Positions 10,398-21,499 of a stretch of 64,000 nucleotides of DNA are shown here, piece by piece. Origin of the DNA: Gordius sp. MW1 (Eukaryota > Nematomorpha > Gordioida > Gordea > Gordiidae). The notes under the pieces were generated by a model that saw nothing but the letters and a program-made list of their open reading frames with translations, did no database searches and was not told where the DNA came from. Position 1 is the stretch's first letter; every line of letters starts with the position of its first letter. Position numbers and translations under genes: made by a program. The DNA lies in contig OZ038530.1 of assembly GCA_964036665.1 (NCBI GenBank), positions 20,172,001-20,236,000 of the forward strand, read 5' to 3'.

Positions 10398-12335
10398 TCA
10401 TTTATAGATTGAAGATAAAATTAAACTTTACGATTAACTTTAAATCAAATAATAGTATTAAACCGATTTTCTTTTTTGAATTAAATCTTTTTAATTGATT
10501 AAATTTTCCATACAAAAGTTGAATTATGATTCCTTTGTGAAACATGACATTTTCAAAAACTAAATGCTAATCTAATGAATATTTGAATAAATATTTACCG
10601 GTGCTAGGTTGCTCTTTCCAGTACTTAAACAGGGTAATAAAACTGTTATTTTTGCTAAAGATTTTAGTTATAGCCAAGATCAAATTTTTTATTTTATTTA
10701 TAAATCCTAGTGTCATGTGGAAAGAGCAAATGGACCAAATAAAAACTGAAAAGCGAAACTAGGACGAGTAACTAATCAAGATAAAGGATTAAAAAAATCT
10801 CACCATTATGGAACTAAATTCAAGTGAACGAAGAAGAATGTTTTAATTTTTTTTTGGTTAGATAATAACAAGAATATATGTCCAACCCTCCAACCCCCTC
10901 TACGCCCATGCTTAAGCAAGTGTTTTCATATATTACCTTTCTTAGCAGCACCTTTTTACAAGATGCCAACCTAGATCTCTCATAAGCATTACTGCTACCA
11001 AAAAAGCAATAGTGGTAAAACAATTTAGAAAAAGGAATTACTATATTAATAATTTAATGTTTTGATGGCGCAATGGAAAACAAGATCGTTTACGTACATA
11101 ATTTGGCACAATTGTGCCTAGCATAATTAAAACTTCGTTCATGTATAGCTAACATAATTAAGCAAATAGGCCAAAAAGCACTAAAATATTACTACAATAT
11201 TGTTAAAGAGAACACTATCATTTTATAAATAAATCTAGGATTTAGAAAAAATACTTTTATATTGAATGCTCTTAAACTTAGCAAAATAAAAAATAAAACA
11301 ACAATTAGTACCATTATCTTAGAGCTTGCTTAGTTCCTGATTTATTCTTCAAATTTATGAAATTGGATCAATTTCAACTATAGTGTAATAAGGATTAGCG
11401 ATTCAACATTTCCTCGTATGTCTCTTAAGGTCCGACCTCAAAGTTTTTTATATTTCAATGCCTAATTTTATGAAATATGAAATGGTCCCGTTTGATATCA
11501 TAACATTAAGTCATTTAATTCATATATTTGTAGTATTGTGACCAATGCGCCCCACAAATTAAGTTAAATAGCAATGGTATATTGTTTAAATCTTAATATC
11601 TGATTATCCAAATGAGCAATATTACAGCCCCTCAACCTGTATTTTGTATTTTAAGTATTAAATAATTTTGAAATTGATTAACCAATTAGGTGATAAACGT
11701 ATCCCTTAGTTTTTTAGTTCTAACTTTTTATTAAAGCCTAATTTCTATTCTTTATACATAAGTCTACATGACTAAATTAGAGAAATTTTAAGTACCAGAA
11801 TAAAAAATGTCTTGAAATTTGTTAAATAAGAGGTTGCCATAAGCTTTTTCAATAAAATTTACTCATCGATTTTCACGGCTTTATTATGTAATGCACAAAT
11901 TGTTGAAAAAATAGAAATACTGAGAAAATAAATGCCTTCCATTTTATTTGCGAACTATTAAAATACTTTAAAAAAATTATACATATGCTTTTTCATTTTT
12001 CATTAAACTTTAAAACTTATTCAAATTGCAAGGTGTTATATATTATATGAATCATGTCATCTTTAAAGATTTACTCTTAGCAAATATTATTTGACGGAAA
12101 TCAAATTTTTTTTGTGGTTAATATACCTCACTGCATGTTTATTTTGTAAAAGCTAGTGCATGATTGGAACCGTTTTAGGATAATATTTGAATAGACGCAT
12201 CCGTTGACATTTAAGGAAATGACTTTGAGAAATATTAAAATATCACGTTTGACGGTGATTTTGTGGGAGTCAATTAAACAGAGTTTTGTCAATATTTTAA
12301 GTTGAGTGACGGAAATTGACTAAATAAATAATATT
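10398..12335. other. AT-rich intergenic sequence upstream of the FN3 gene
   Basis: No gene or element boundary is supported. Small open frames (for example 10820-11023 on the minus strand) lack recognisable motifs. Confidence 0.45.
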
Positions 12336-12341
12336 TTAAAG

Positions 12342-12350
12342 GTATATATA
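12342..12350 (+). promoter_or_regulatory. TATA box of the FN3-like gene
   Basis: GTATATATAAGG lies about 40 bp before the start codon. With the usual spacing of about 30 bp, transcription would begin near 12373 and give a very short 5' leader. Confidence 0.6.
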
Positions 12351-12387
12351 AGGAGGAGAACAAGTAAGCCTTAATTCATTTTTCAAC

Positions 12388-13545
12388 ATGTTTTTGAGAA
12401 TCTTTTCAGTTGAGATCGTTTGCATAGCATTTGTCCTAGCTAACCCACACACTAACGGTAAATTAATCACTGTTTATACCAACAACCATCATTGCTACAG
12501 GTTTATGGAAGGCCGATCATTTGCCTAAACCAGCTTCAATGGATGGTATCAGAGACCTAGAGATTCGGACGATATCATATGAGCGAGATTACGAGATTGT
12601 GGCTTCTTTTAACGCACCACATAATATTTACGACAAAAAGATAATAGGTTACTATTACACAATATCCCAATTTTCGAACACTACCCATCTTGAACCGGTG
12701 CCATTCATAAAGTCAACATTCCTACCTAAGGTAATACCGCATTTAAATGATATTGTAATCTGTATTTTTAAAATTTTTAGGATACACGTACATTTAATGT
12801 CAAGGGCATGCTCTATAACGCTAAATATTACTTAAGAGTCATTGTCTATTACGAGGGAAAAGCTACAAATATTGCCTATGCGGGACTCAAACATTTTAAT
12901 TGTAAATACCGTTATACAAACATTTTGTGACATTTTTAAAATTCAATTTTATATAAAATTTTTTATTCCTAATGTTTTTTCAGATGCTAATGACTATAGA
13001 GGAAATCAAGGTTTTACCGTAACAGGTATCAATTTTATATTTTATTTGAATTAAGTACATGGGTTAACAAATTCTAATATTTGATTGAATATTAATTTAG
13101 ACCAATTCATATATGCACCATTGATCGATAACGCAAAGGTTAAAAAAAATGAAGATGGATCATACGAAATTGATGTAAAATGGCGTCCACTTCCAAACGA
13201 GGAATACAAAGATTATATAAACCGATTTGTCGTAGACCTATCTTCAACAGATATTGATGAAAATATTGCCACTGGAGTCATTGAAGATGTAATAAAAATT
13301 ATTGAAAGTTTTGCTTCATTGGTTAATCATTTTTTTACAAATTCAATGTAAACTTATATATAATTTTAATTCTAAATTGAGTTTAATCCTCTTTATTCAA
13401 GGGACAAGATTTAAGTTACACATTTACTTCAATACCACCAAACGCTGAATATCAAGTTACGATATACGCTATACCCCCTTCTGATGTCAGAGGATACTAT
13501 ATGAGAGACCATACGGCATCAAGGATATTTTTCACTTTATATTAA
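12388..13545 (+). CDS. Secreted protein with two fibronectin-III-like domains, six exons
   Basis: Exons 12388-12457, 12501-12730, 12781-12901, 12984-13025, 13101-13288 and 13402-13545 join in frame to 264 codons plus stop. Every intron (43, 50, 82, 75, 113 nt) is GT-AG. The start (MFLRIFSVEIVCIAFVLANP) is a signal peptide with likely cleavage after residue 19. Domain 1 (about 33-120) has YEIVASFNAP, IIGYYYTIS and AKYYLRVIVYYEG. Domain 2 (about 158-262) has VKWRPLP, INRFVVDLS, YTFTSIPPNAEYQVTIYAIP and ends IFFTLY. The Trp, the Tyr-rich strands and a PNAEYQVTIYA-type F/G strand are the FN3 hallmarks. No membrane segment follows, so it is probably secreted. A TATA box lies at 12342 and AATAAA at 13650. 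I do not recognise an orthologue; role unknown. Confidence 0.85.
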
Positions 13546-13649
13546 ATTTGCATCAATACATAGATAGAATTTAACAAAACTCATTTTAGCTTATGAATAT
13601 CATTATTGTGATTTCATCAGCATTGATTTAATTGTATCAATTACCATTA

Positions 13650-13655
13650 AATAAA
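13650..13655 (+). terminator. Poly(A) signal of the FN3-like gene
   Basis: AATAAA lies 105 bp after the TAA stop codon. Confidence 0.55.
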
Positions 13656-13659
13656 TAGT

Positions 13660-14700
13660 AGTTGAATCTTTCTTATGCTGAATAAAGGCCAAGTCACTAT
13701 TTATTTTAAGAGCGGTAGGTAATATGTCCTCAGATTGCCCACATACCATTTTTACGGTTAGTAAATTTTACATCAGAGGTTGGGATAGCTAACACTGAAA
13801 CTGAAAATAGAAATAACATTTAAGCTAGAAAGAGTTAGTAACAAAATTAGTTATAGCAGTCTAGGTGCATTTCGTTATTAATTTTCTTCTTCTTTGAGCG
13901 TGGTACTAGGGTATTCTTGACCGGGATATATTGAGTTTTAATTTATTCATAAAATTAATTGGTGAGAATTTTCTTTAAAAATTCTTATAGTCATTTTGTA
14001 TTTATACAATTTAAAATTAAAATATTTAATAATGATTAAATAATAAAGTAGAAAATTAGGATATATTTTAATACACAAGCTTATTATTCTTATATAAAAT
14101 ATGTTTTTGCTAACAATAATATATAGAGTAAAGTCGTTTTTTACCAATTTAAACACATAATTTAATTTTAAGGACTTTGTATGAATTTATAACAAATTAA
14201 TCGCACCAGTATAAAAATTTAAGCTTGCAAATTTTATGTACATGAACTTAAAGGGAATTTAATAGATGCGTCTACTACTCGAAGTCATGTTTTAAGAAAA
14301 TAATTTTGTTATAGAAATAATAAAACTTTAATTTGTATCTCAGAAACTTTATTATCAACCAATTTTTTTATTTATGTTGGTTAATAAAATTTACAATTAC
14401 TTGTAATCCCTTATGACTTAAATAGAGTTGTTATAATAACTAGTCTAATATATAGTTTTCCTAAAACAATAATTTTTAGTAAAAAATATATATGTAAATA
14501 AACAAGTGTGATTTTTATAGTTTCACATATCTCAAGTAAAATTAATTAAATTATTCGATAGTATTTGGATAAATTCGTTTAAACCTTTTTGTTAATTTTT
14601 TATAATGTATGAAGTCATTAAGCGTTTTTAATTTAAAGGAATTATTATAATGAATGTTTGGTTTTCTAAAATTTTTCACTAAATACACACATTAATTAGC
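13660..14700. other. AT-rich intergenic sequence, no gene seen
   Basis: Highly AT-rich, with frequent stops in all frames. No repeat boundary is recognised. Confidence 0.45.
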
Positions 14701-14710
14701 ATTTTTTAAT

Positions 14711-14898
14711 TTAAAATACAATAGCCTTAGCCATATTATAAAAGGCTTCAAATACAATATTTGTAATTAAAGATGGATCTAAGCTATGAGGGTGATGTAA
14801 ACAATGTAATGTCTCTATAGCGTTATGACGATTTATTTCGTTCACAGAACTAGGATCGAGCGCTGACCATACTAGCCAGTCTGCTAATAAACCCATGC
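14711..14898 (-). CDS. Possible terminal exon of an unidentified gene
   Basis: An open frame of 61 codons ends in TAA at 14711. It has a non-repetitive, protein-like composition (GLLADWLVWSALDPSSV, then HCLHHPHSLDPSLI and FEAFYNMAKAIVF). On the minus strand it is preceded by ATAATGTAG, a usable but pyrimidine-poor 3' splice site at 14899. The LTR-like unit at 14920-16187 begins about 20 bp upstream, so if this is an exon the element sits in the preceding intron. I could not find convincing partner exons and do not recognise the family. It may also be a chance frame. Confidence 0.25.
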
Positions 14899-14915
14899 CT
14901 ACATTATTCTTTTCG

Positions 14916-14919
14916 GGCT
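14916..14919. repeat. Putative target-site duplication (left)
   Basis: GGCT immediately precedes the left terminal repeat. The same four bases follow the right repeat at 16188-16191. Confidence 0.4.
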
Positions 14920-16187
14920 TGTAGAGAATTAAAAGATTCTACTTTATTACTAAATATGGAGTAAGTTTATTATAACCCAAAGAAAGAAGTGATTCTAATG
15001 AATCTTTTAGTTAAAACATCGTGTTTATATACACATGGCGAGGTTATTAATTTGAATAATATCGGTGAAATGTAAGGTATTTAAACATAAACTTCAATGT
15101 CCCTTGTAATTCAAATTATAATGAAGGATGTGAATAGAGTAAGGAGGAGTGTTAAAAGAGTGATATCCAAATCATAAAGGTACCAATATTCTAATTAAAT
15201 AATACTATATTACCCCCCTCCTATTTGCATGGAGTGCAAAAAAAATATAAAAAGTGTAAGGTAAATGGAGTTAGTGTTTGCGTGTGGTGGTTGAGGCGTG
15301 AATGCTGGTTGGTAGTTGTTTTGCTATCCCATATATTAGTAGACATGTCACGAGCAGACGTATCTATATTAGAATCGCAGTATTCCATCAGTTAAATCGG
15401 TCAGTGTATGGGGAAAATGCTAATAATAGCAGGTGTTTGCATTGTATAGCCAAAATTATTTGTCCTTGCTCATTGAAAAGGGCCGTGTAGGTGTGTTGAT
15501 GTTGAATATGGCCATGAGGAAGTGGACGATTTTAGTCGGCGGCACAAGTTGCAGAGTTTGAAAGTGTAGTAAAGCGTTTAGATTGTCATCGTATTAGCAA
15601 CCAGATAGGTAGGTTCATTCCACAGCATTAGGACACGTTTAGATCGAGATATATTTGAGAGTTGAAGGATTGATTGTTTTGTATCTCGATCTCTTTGCCA
15701 GAGTGTTATTTGGTGAAGGTTTGAGAAAGAAGCACCCACTCTGAATTTTTTAACGATGATAACTATGGCGCAGGTACAAGAGAGAAGGTTTAGGGGGAGG
15801 AAACAAAAAATCCGCTCCCCTCCATTGCGAGGTCAGCAATGTAGACCTAGGGTTCTAAGTGTTTAGGGGGAGTAATCAAAAAAAATTCGGCTCTCCCGAA
15901 TAAGCGGGGTTACCATTTGTAGAGAATTAAAAGATTCTACTTTATTACTAAATATGGAGTAAGTTTATTATAACCCAAATAAAGAAGTGATTCTAATGAA
16001 TCTTTTAGTTAAAACATCGTGTTTATATAAACATGTAGCGAGGTTATTAATTTGAATAATATCGGTGAATTGTAAAGTACCTGTATATTCAAATTATAAT
16101 GAAGGATGTGAATAGAGTAAGGAGGAGTGTGAATAGAGTGATATCCAAATCATAAAGGTATCAATATTCTAATTAGGTAATACTATA
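14920..16187. mobile_element. LTR- or TRIM-like unit with 270-290-bp direct terminal repeats
   Basis: Direct repeats at 14920-15209 and 15918-16187 both begin TGTAGAGAATTAAAAGATTC and end AATACTATA. They differ by a few substitutions and a gap of about 20 bp. The 708-bp interior has no gag or pol frame. The flanking 4-bp GGCT duplication and the TG start fit a non-autonomous LTR element. The TA end, and the lack of an obvious primer-binding site or polypurine tract beside the right repeat, do not. A segmental tandem duplication is the alternative. Confidence 0.5.
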
Positions 16188-16191
16188 GGCT

Positions 16192-17195
16192 TATCATTTA
16201 GGTCTTCATAAAAGCTGTTATGAACTTACTACAATTTAAATGTTGTCATTAATGTATTATATATGTTTTTTTATTTAATATATAAAAAAAGATCACATGG
16301 GTCTGTCTTTTTTCCAAAATTTATTAATATAAATCTGATGATATCGTGGTTTGACAAAGCGTTAAAACTTTTTATTAATGTCATCCATATTAGATTGAAT
16401 TATTCGTGTTTCGCCATCTAGTTGCTTTCCATATAATGGTGATCTCAAATTCACTTTCCATAGTTTGCTTCATAAGTGTGAACCTTATCCTTATATATTT
16501 TACCTTTCGTTAGTTACTCTATTTCCATCATTTGATCAAATTTAATTGGTCTTTGTAAACTTTCCGAATTTATTGTATAAGGGAAGCTATTAAAGCCTTA
16601 GGACCAGTAATTCGATCTACCTTCGATTCTCGGACTCCCTCATATTTTAAACTAATCATTATTTAACATAGGATTTTATGACAGGCGTGGTTTTCTATAT
16701 TCATTTTGGAAACTTTTTTCATAGACCGGTCTTATATTCAAGCATCCTTACTTTTATTATTGTACACGAAATAAACAACACGATATTACTATCACTGAAT
16801 AAATAATACATTAGCTTTGCAGTAAAGTTACTGAATTCAGGAATAATGTATAATATATAAACAAGCGACGTTTATAAAAAAAATTGACTTTTAGATTCAA
16901 AAAATAATTAAATATCTCATTCGGTTTACCCTATATTTAATATAGATGATACTTACTTAATAGTCATTTTTGAGGTCCAAACAAGTTATGCAAGAACAAT
17001 GTTACCCTTTTCCGATATTACATACTCTTGGCCGATTATAGATCCTTGTCAATTAACGACGATTGAGAATCAGAAAGTGAAGGTATAGCAATGGACTCGC
17101 ACAATCGGCATTAAAACATAATTGATTTACTGTTTTCAAGCTGTATCCCAATATTTATACTTTTAATATTATTATCATCCTCATCCTCCTTTAAA
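16192..17195. other. AT-rich intergenic sequence, no confirmed gene
   Basis: A 33-codon minus-strand frame near 16590-16660 reads like protein (KYEGVRESKVDRITGPKAL) but lacks linked exons. Nothing else is supported. Confidence 0.35.
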
Positions 17196-17440
17196 TTTAA
17201 CTTCATCTGTTGTCTGTTGCAGATGTTAAATTGCTCGCGTGGGCACACTATGTGCTTTGCTGGAGCACGCACACTAAGTTGTTAATAAGCGCATTAGCAC
17301 AATCTGTGCTTGCTATTGAGTGCACTGGGCAGAACAGTAGCATAAAAAATGCTCAAGAGGCTAGTCGAAGAAGCAAATTCTGTTCAAGCTTTGAGCAAAG
17401 TGCCCGAGCAGAAACTCGAGCAGAAAGCAGATTTTTTAGA
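17196..17440 (+). mobile_element. Degenerate hAT MITE, related to the copy at 49717
   Basis: GTTAAATTGCTCGCG, CGCACACTAAGTTG, TTAGCACAATCTGTGCT, GTGCACTGGGCAGAACAGTA and GCATAAAAAATGCTC follow in order. They match the reverse complement of the MITE at 49717-49918. The terminal repeats are decayed and no target duplication is visible, so this is an older copy. The 98-codon frame across it (17210-17506) is incidental. Confidence 0.7.
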
Positions 17441-17499
17441 AGCAATTTATACGACTACTTCAAAAATTTGCTCATATTAGATATCATAAATAAATTAAA

Positions 17500-17600
17500 G
17501 ACTTAGCCCTCCCCCCCCTTCTTCCACCCTCTCCCTCCCCCAGAGGACTCCTCTTCCCTTTTTCACTCTCTCCCTCACCCAGAGGGGGGGGGGGGTGATT
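17500..17600. repeat. C-rich then G-rich low-complexity tract
   Basis: A CCCTCCC-rich stretch with CTCCCCCAGAGGACTC ends in a run of 13 G. It could form alternative structures; no gene is seen. Confidence 0.6.
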
Positions 17601-17941
17601 TGCCATGCCAGCATCTTTTACATTAAATCTTTGCAAGATAAAAGTTTATTATTTCATCCTACATTTCATGCAAGCTTTTTAACATGATTATTTTATTATA
17701 TTTTATAAAAACAAAATAATTATTACTATCATAATTATGAGGGTTATTTCTTATCCACCATAAGAATGGGCTAAATCTAATTTGAGCATTATATATACCT
17801 ATCTCGCTTAGTGTGTGACCAGAAAATTAACTATGGCATACTGATGAGCTCTAATAAGAGCGAAAACGTTATATGACTATTATCATTTTCGAGATGCTAA
17901 AAAAGTTAGGGATATATATAGTTTAAATTAGTCTCTAATTA

Positions 17942-18197
17942 AAATTGACTATAAATGGCGCTAATTAGAGGAAACTTTTTATTTAATTGCGGCACTCCTG
18001 AAAGGGGTTATTATTATCTTCTGATTATGATTATTTTAGAGTTTCACCTGTCTCAACATCTTGGTAGATTATATTTGAAATTAATGAATAAATTGCGGGT
18101 TTTGATAATAATTAGAAAAAGATAATAATAACCCCTTTCAGGAGTGCAGCAATTAAATTAAAAGTAACCTCTAATTAGCGCCATCTATAGGCAATTT
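17942..18197. mobile_element. TIR MITE with arms of about 78 bp
   Basis: The left arm begins AAATTGACTATAAATGGCGC and includes CTAATTAGAGG and a GGCACTCCTGAAAGGGG segment. The right arm (18119-18197) is its near-complete reverse complement, with CCCCTTTCAGGAGTGC and GCGCCATCTATAGGC. About 98 bp lies between the arms. No unambiguous target duplication is visible, so the superfamily is open. Confidence 0.8.
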
Positions 18198-19060
18198 GTT
18201 TTGCTCTAGTATTAAACATTACCGGTTTTTAAATAGCTATTAAGTTCTTAGCTTTGTTGTATTAATTTGAGAATAATGGGAGCATTCGATTCCATAAAAA
18301 TTTTGTCAAAAGTGTTCTAATTTTTAATATAGTATTGATTAAATGTGCCTAAATCTCTTATAGGAACTCAAGACTTTTTTAATATTTGTTCCTTTATAAG
18401 AAACAAATGTTAACCTCGAAAAATATTCGCTTGATCACCCAAGCTTGGTGAAATTCGAAATTAATTTTTGATGTACGATGGTGTGAGTTTTTTTATTACA
18501 TTAATTAAATGTGAATAGGACCCTTTTTGTAAAATTCCATATATTAATATAGTGTAATGAAATGTTATATAGGTAAATTTTTGAAAATCATCTGTTTATA
18601 CGTCGGTAGTAGCACTACATATAGAATTCTCAAGGGCATTTTAAAATTTTAGATTTGGAAGAATGGTTTCCACATAAAAATACTCCATATTTAGCTCCTA
18701 TCTCAGGGATATATTAGGCCACATACCTAAACCCTTGTATATAATCATTCGACTAAAAATCAACTGACAAAAGTCTATGAATGTCTATGAAATATCTATG
18801 AATATTTAACGAAAATGCTCCTCGAGTGGGGTTTACAGAGACGAAAACTGTATTATAACAAGAAATTATGACCACATTCCCCATACAAGTAATGTTTATA
18901 ATTATTATATCTTATCTTCATAATAGCTTATTCAAACTATGGATCTATTGATAACGCTCAGGTTTCTCAACCTCTACAAACCAAAAATTGGTCAGATCAA
19001 GATTGGTCAGGAGGGTTAGGGTTTTAGGTCGGGGTTTTAGGTTAGGGTTAGATGCACACA
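18198..19060. other. AT-rich intergenic sequence
   Basis: No gene seen. At 19012-19051 there is a short TTAGGG-like stretch (GGGTTAGGGTTTTAGG), too short and irregular to be a telomere array. Confidence 0.45.
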
Positions 19061-19066
19061 TTTCAA

Positions 19067-19370
19067 TCGTCAAATGCATTTTCGTAGACATTTATTTGTT
19101 TTTTGCTTTTTTGTCAAATGTAACTGAATCAAACCCTTTACCATAAAAACCTTAAATGGCTGAAGATCCACAGTTGAAAAAGTTACACATCTAGAAATCA
19201 ATTCCTTTTTTTTAATGAATGGTTTAACAACAGTGAGAGCATAATTTGAAGTTATCTTAGCTGACATGACATACGACATTTGTGTCTTGCCAGGAGTGAT
19301 GATCCGTTTTCCTTGAGTGGCTCAATATCTCTTTGCAATTGTTGCATTGCACAAAATCTAATTTTTCATT
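19067..19370 (-). pseudogene. Relic of a BED-finger hAT transposase
   Basis: Across two minus-strand frames the translation carries FVQCNNCKEILSHS then SSLLARHKC, the CxxC...H pattern of a BED zinc finger. An open stretch at 19070-19279 follows with ITSNYALTVVKPFI and VDLQPFKVFMVKGLIQLH. This resembles the DLQPFSVVE..GF segment of hAT transposases of the ZBED type. At least one frameshift separates the two parts, and the catalytic core is missing. Confidence 0.6.
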
Positions 19371-20616
19371 AAGTTCATTTACTATATTTTACAGTTTTTC
19401 CATTTAAACCTTTATTTTTATCTTCCACAAGATTGTATTTTTTAAGTTTTGGCATTTATAGTATCATATTTTTGTCAGGTTCGTAAAATATAGCAATGAT
19501 TTTAAGTAATTTACCTTTTCTATGCAGGCATTAGAATCAATTGATTTGAAGATTCCATTAAATTGATTTAATTAATTTTAAGAGCTAAAGTTAAGTGATG
19601 ATTAAAAATAATGATCACTAAATTACCTTAAAAAAGTAAATTTTAAATTTTTAAATAGTAACAAAAATGTAACAAATGCTAAGTCATTATTAAATATGAT
19701 AATTTGTTCACTAAAATACCGTAAACAACGGAACATAAATAAGGCTAAAAAACAAATACTATTTTTTCGCCTTTTATGTATTATTTATTTGTGAAAAAAA
19801 CATCAAAAATAATATTTTTTAATGTATTCTCGTTATTATGTTTTTATCCCAGAAATTTTCCTAATAAATATAAATTTTTATCTTTTAGCTATTAAGTGCA
19901 TTCTTTTGTTCTATATCTAATTTTAGTATGAATTCAAATCAATCTTTAATACTTTAAATATCTAAGCCTAAGCCCCGCCCGCACTTTATATACTGCTCTT
20001 TTTTAGGCCCTACGGATCGAGGGCCGGCCCGGCCCATGCAGGTCTTGAGTGTTAGATGTTTTTAATCTGGTTTTCCCCATCTGGTTTTTGTTCGAAATCA
20101 CTATGCGATGGTAATTTATTAATGAACAATAACAGTTTAACGGGGATTGGAAAGTATACTGGTTATCGTACAGGGAGGGAGGAGCTTAATATTTGTCGTA
20201 AAGGGAGGGGAAAGAGAAGAATGGGTTACGAGGGTGGTGCAGTGTAATGAAACCACGCTCAATTTTACAATACCTCGTAAGTCGTAAGCTATACAGAAAG
20301 GAGAAGAGTTATAATTCTCATTAATGAGAATGCCAAGCTGGGTGTTAAGGGTAAGCAAGAAGAAACACAAATGAAATGACAAAGAAAACTTCGGCATAAT
20401 CAGTGAACAGATTAGGGGGGGGGGGAGACGAACTCATCGCTACGTAGCAAAAATACTTGGAGGATTAGGCTCGCTAAAAAAGGGACAAGGAATATACAAT
20501 GAAGGGACCACATAATATAGCATGATACAAATATATAGATGACGTTTTAAAAAGAAAGCAGCATAGATGAAAAACAGATATGGAAAAATAGATGGGCGTA
20601 GCCACAATAATGATTA
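19371..20616. other. Intergenic sequence, no gene seen
   Basis: AT-rich to about 20000, then a short higher-GC stretch with GGGAGGGAGGAG and AAGGGAGGGGAAAG motifs (20170-20215). GATGGGCGTAGCC at about 20591-20603 matches the left terminus of the CATGGGCGTAG MITE family; its partner end is not seen. Confidence 0.4.
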
Positions 20617-20624
20617 AGGAAGGG

Positions 20625-21491
20625 TAGTGATGCGGAAAACCCGAGATAAATCTCGGTCTCGTCTCGTCTCGTCTCGACACGAACCTATAGTGTATTTGAT
20701 AAATAACAATTTAATGTCAAAGGGAATTGGAAGTTACTTATCTGAAATATAAATTTGATTATGATGATTTTTGTCATAAATTTATACACGTGCACCTCTT
20801 AAAGTTTAAAACTTTATGTTCATGTGCAACTAGTTATCAATTCTGTAAATAATAATATTATCATTAAAAGTCACTCGTACTTTGTGGTTAATAACGCTAT
20901 AATAAACATGCAATAACACTATGGGCTATAATTGATGATGGTAATATTAATGTACTTAAACGTTTGCCTTAAATATGTTAAGGTCTACTTTGAAGCTAGC
21001 CCGGGTTAATAAAAGGTCTCAATTTGCTCAATTATGCAACTAAGTCAACTATAAGCCAACTTATAATTTTCTAAGTCTATTTATAGTTGACAGAGACCGG
21101 CAATTTGATACAAATGTTATATTTTGCTAGAACAATAAAATTAAATTTTCTATACTTCAAATTTATTTATAGTTTTTTTAGTCTGCACTTTTCATAGAAA
21201 ATGTCTTTATGAATTAATTCATATCTTTATATTGTCAATGAGAGTCGTGTCCCGCTAAACCTTTAAAAGGTTTGTATATTAAAGTTTTTCAAAAAAATAT
21301 AAAAGTTTGCCATTTGGATTTTTGACACTTATTAAATATTTTTAATAAAACAGGAGAAATTTTTATTCCGTTTATAATTTTTCTTAAAGTCGAGACGAGA
21401 CGAGAATTCTCGTCGAGACGAGATCGAGATTTTCATAATCGCTACCATGACGAGATTTTGTTGTCGAGACCGAGACGAGATCGAAACACTA
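20625..21491. mobile_element. Non-autonomous hAT element with TCTCG/CGAGA-rich ends
   Basis: The element is bounded by exact 8-bp duplications AGGAAGGG (20617-20624 and 21492-21499). The termini are TAGTGATGCGGAAAA and ...GATCGAAACACTA, the short TAGTG/CACTA inverted ends typical of hAT elements. Subterminal arrays of GTCTC / GAGAC lie at both ends (20654-20676 and 21392-21480). The AT-rich interior has no transposase. The perfect duplications indicate a recent insertion. Confidence 0.85.
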
Positions 21492-21499
21492 AGGAAGGG

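Noticed and set aside
17210-17506. 98-codon plus-strand frame with an Ala/Ser/Arg-rich peptide
   Set aside because: It coincides with the degenerate hAT MITE, whose intact relative at 49717 has no coding capacity.
19012-19051. TTAGGG-like telomeric repeat
   Set aside because: Only a few irregular units amid unique sequence; also a short CTAACCCTAACCC at about 43484. Not a telomere or a clear interstitial array.
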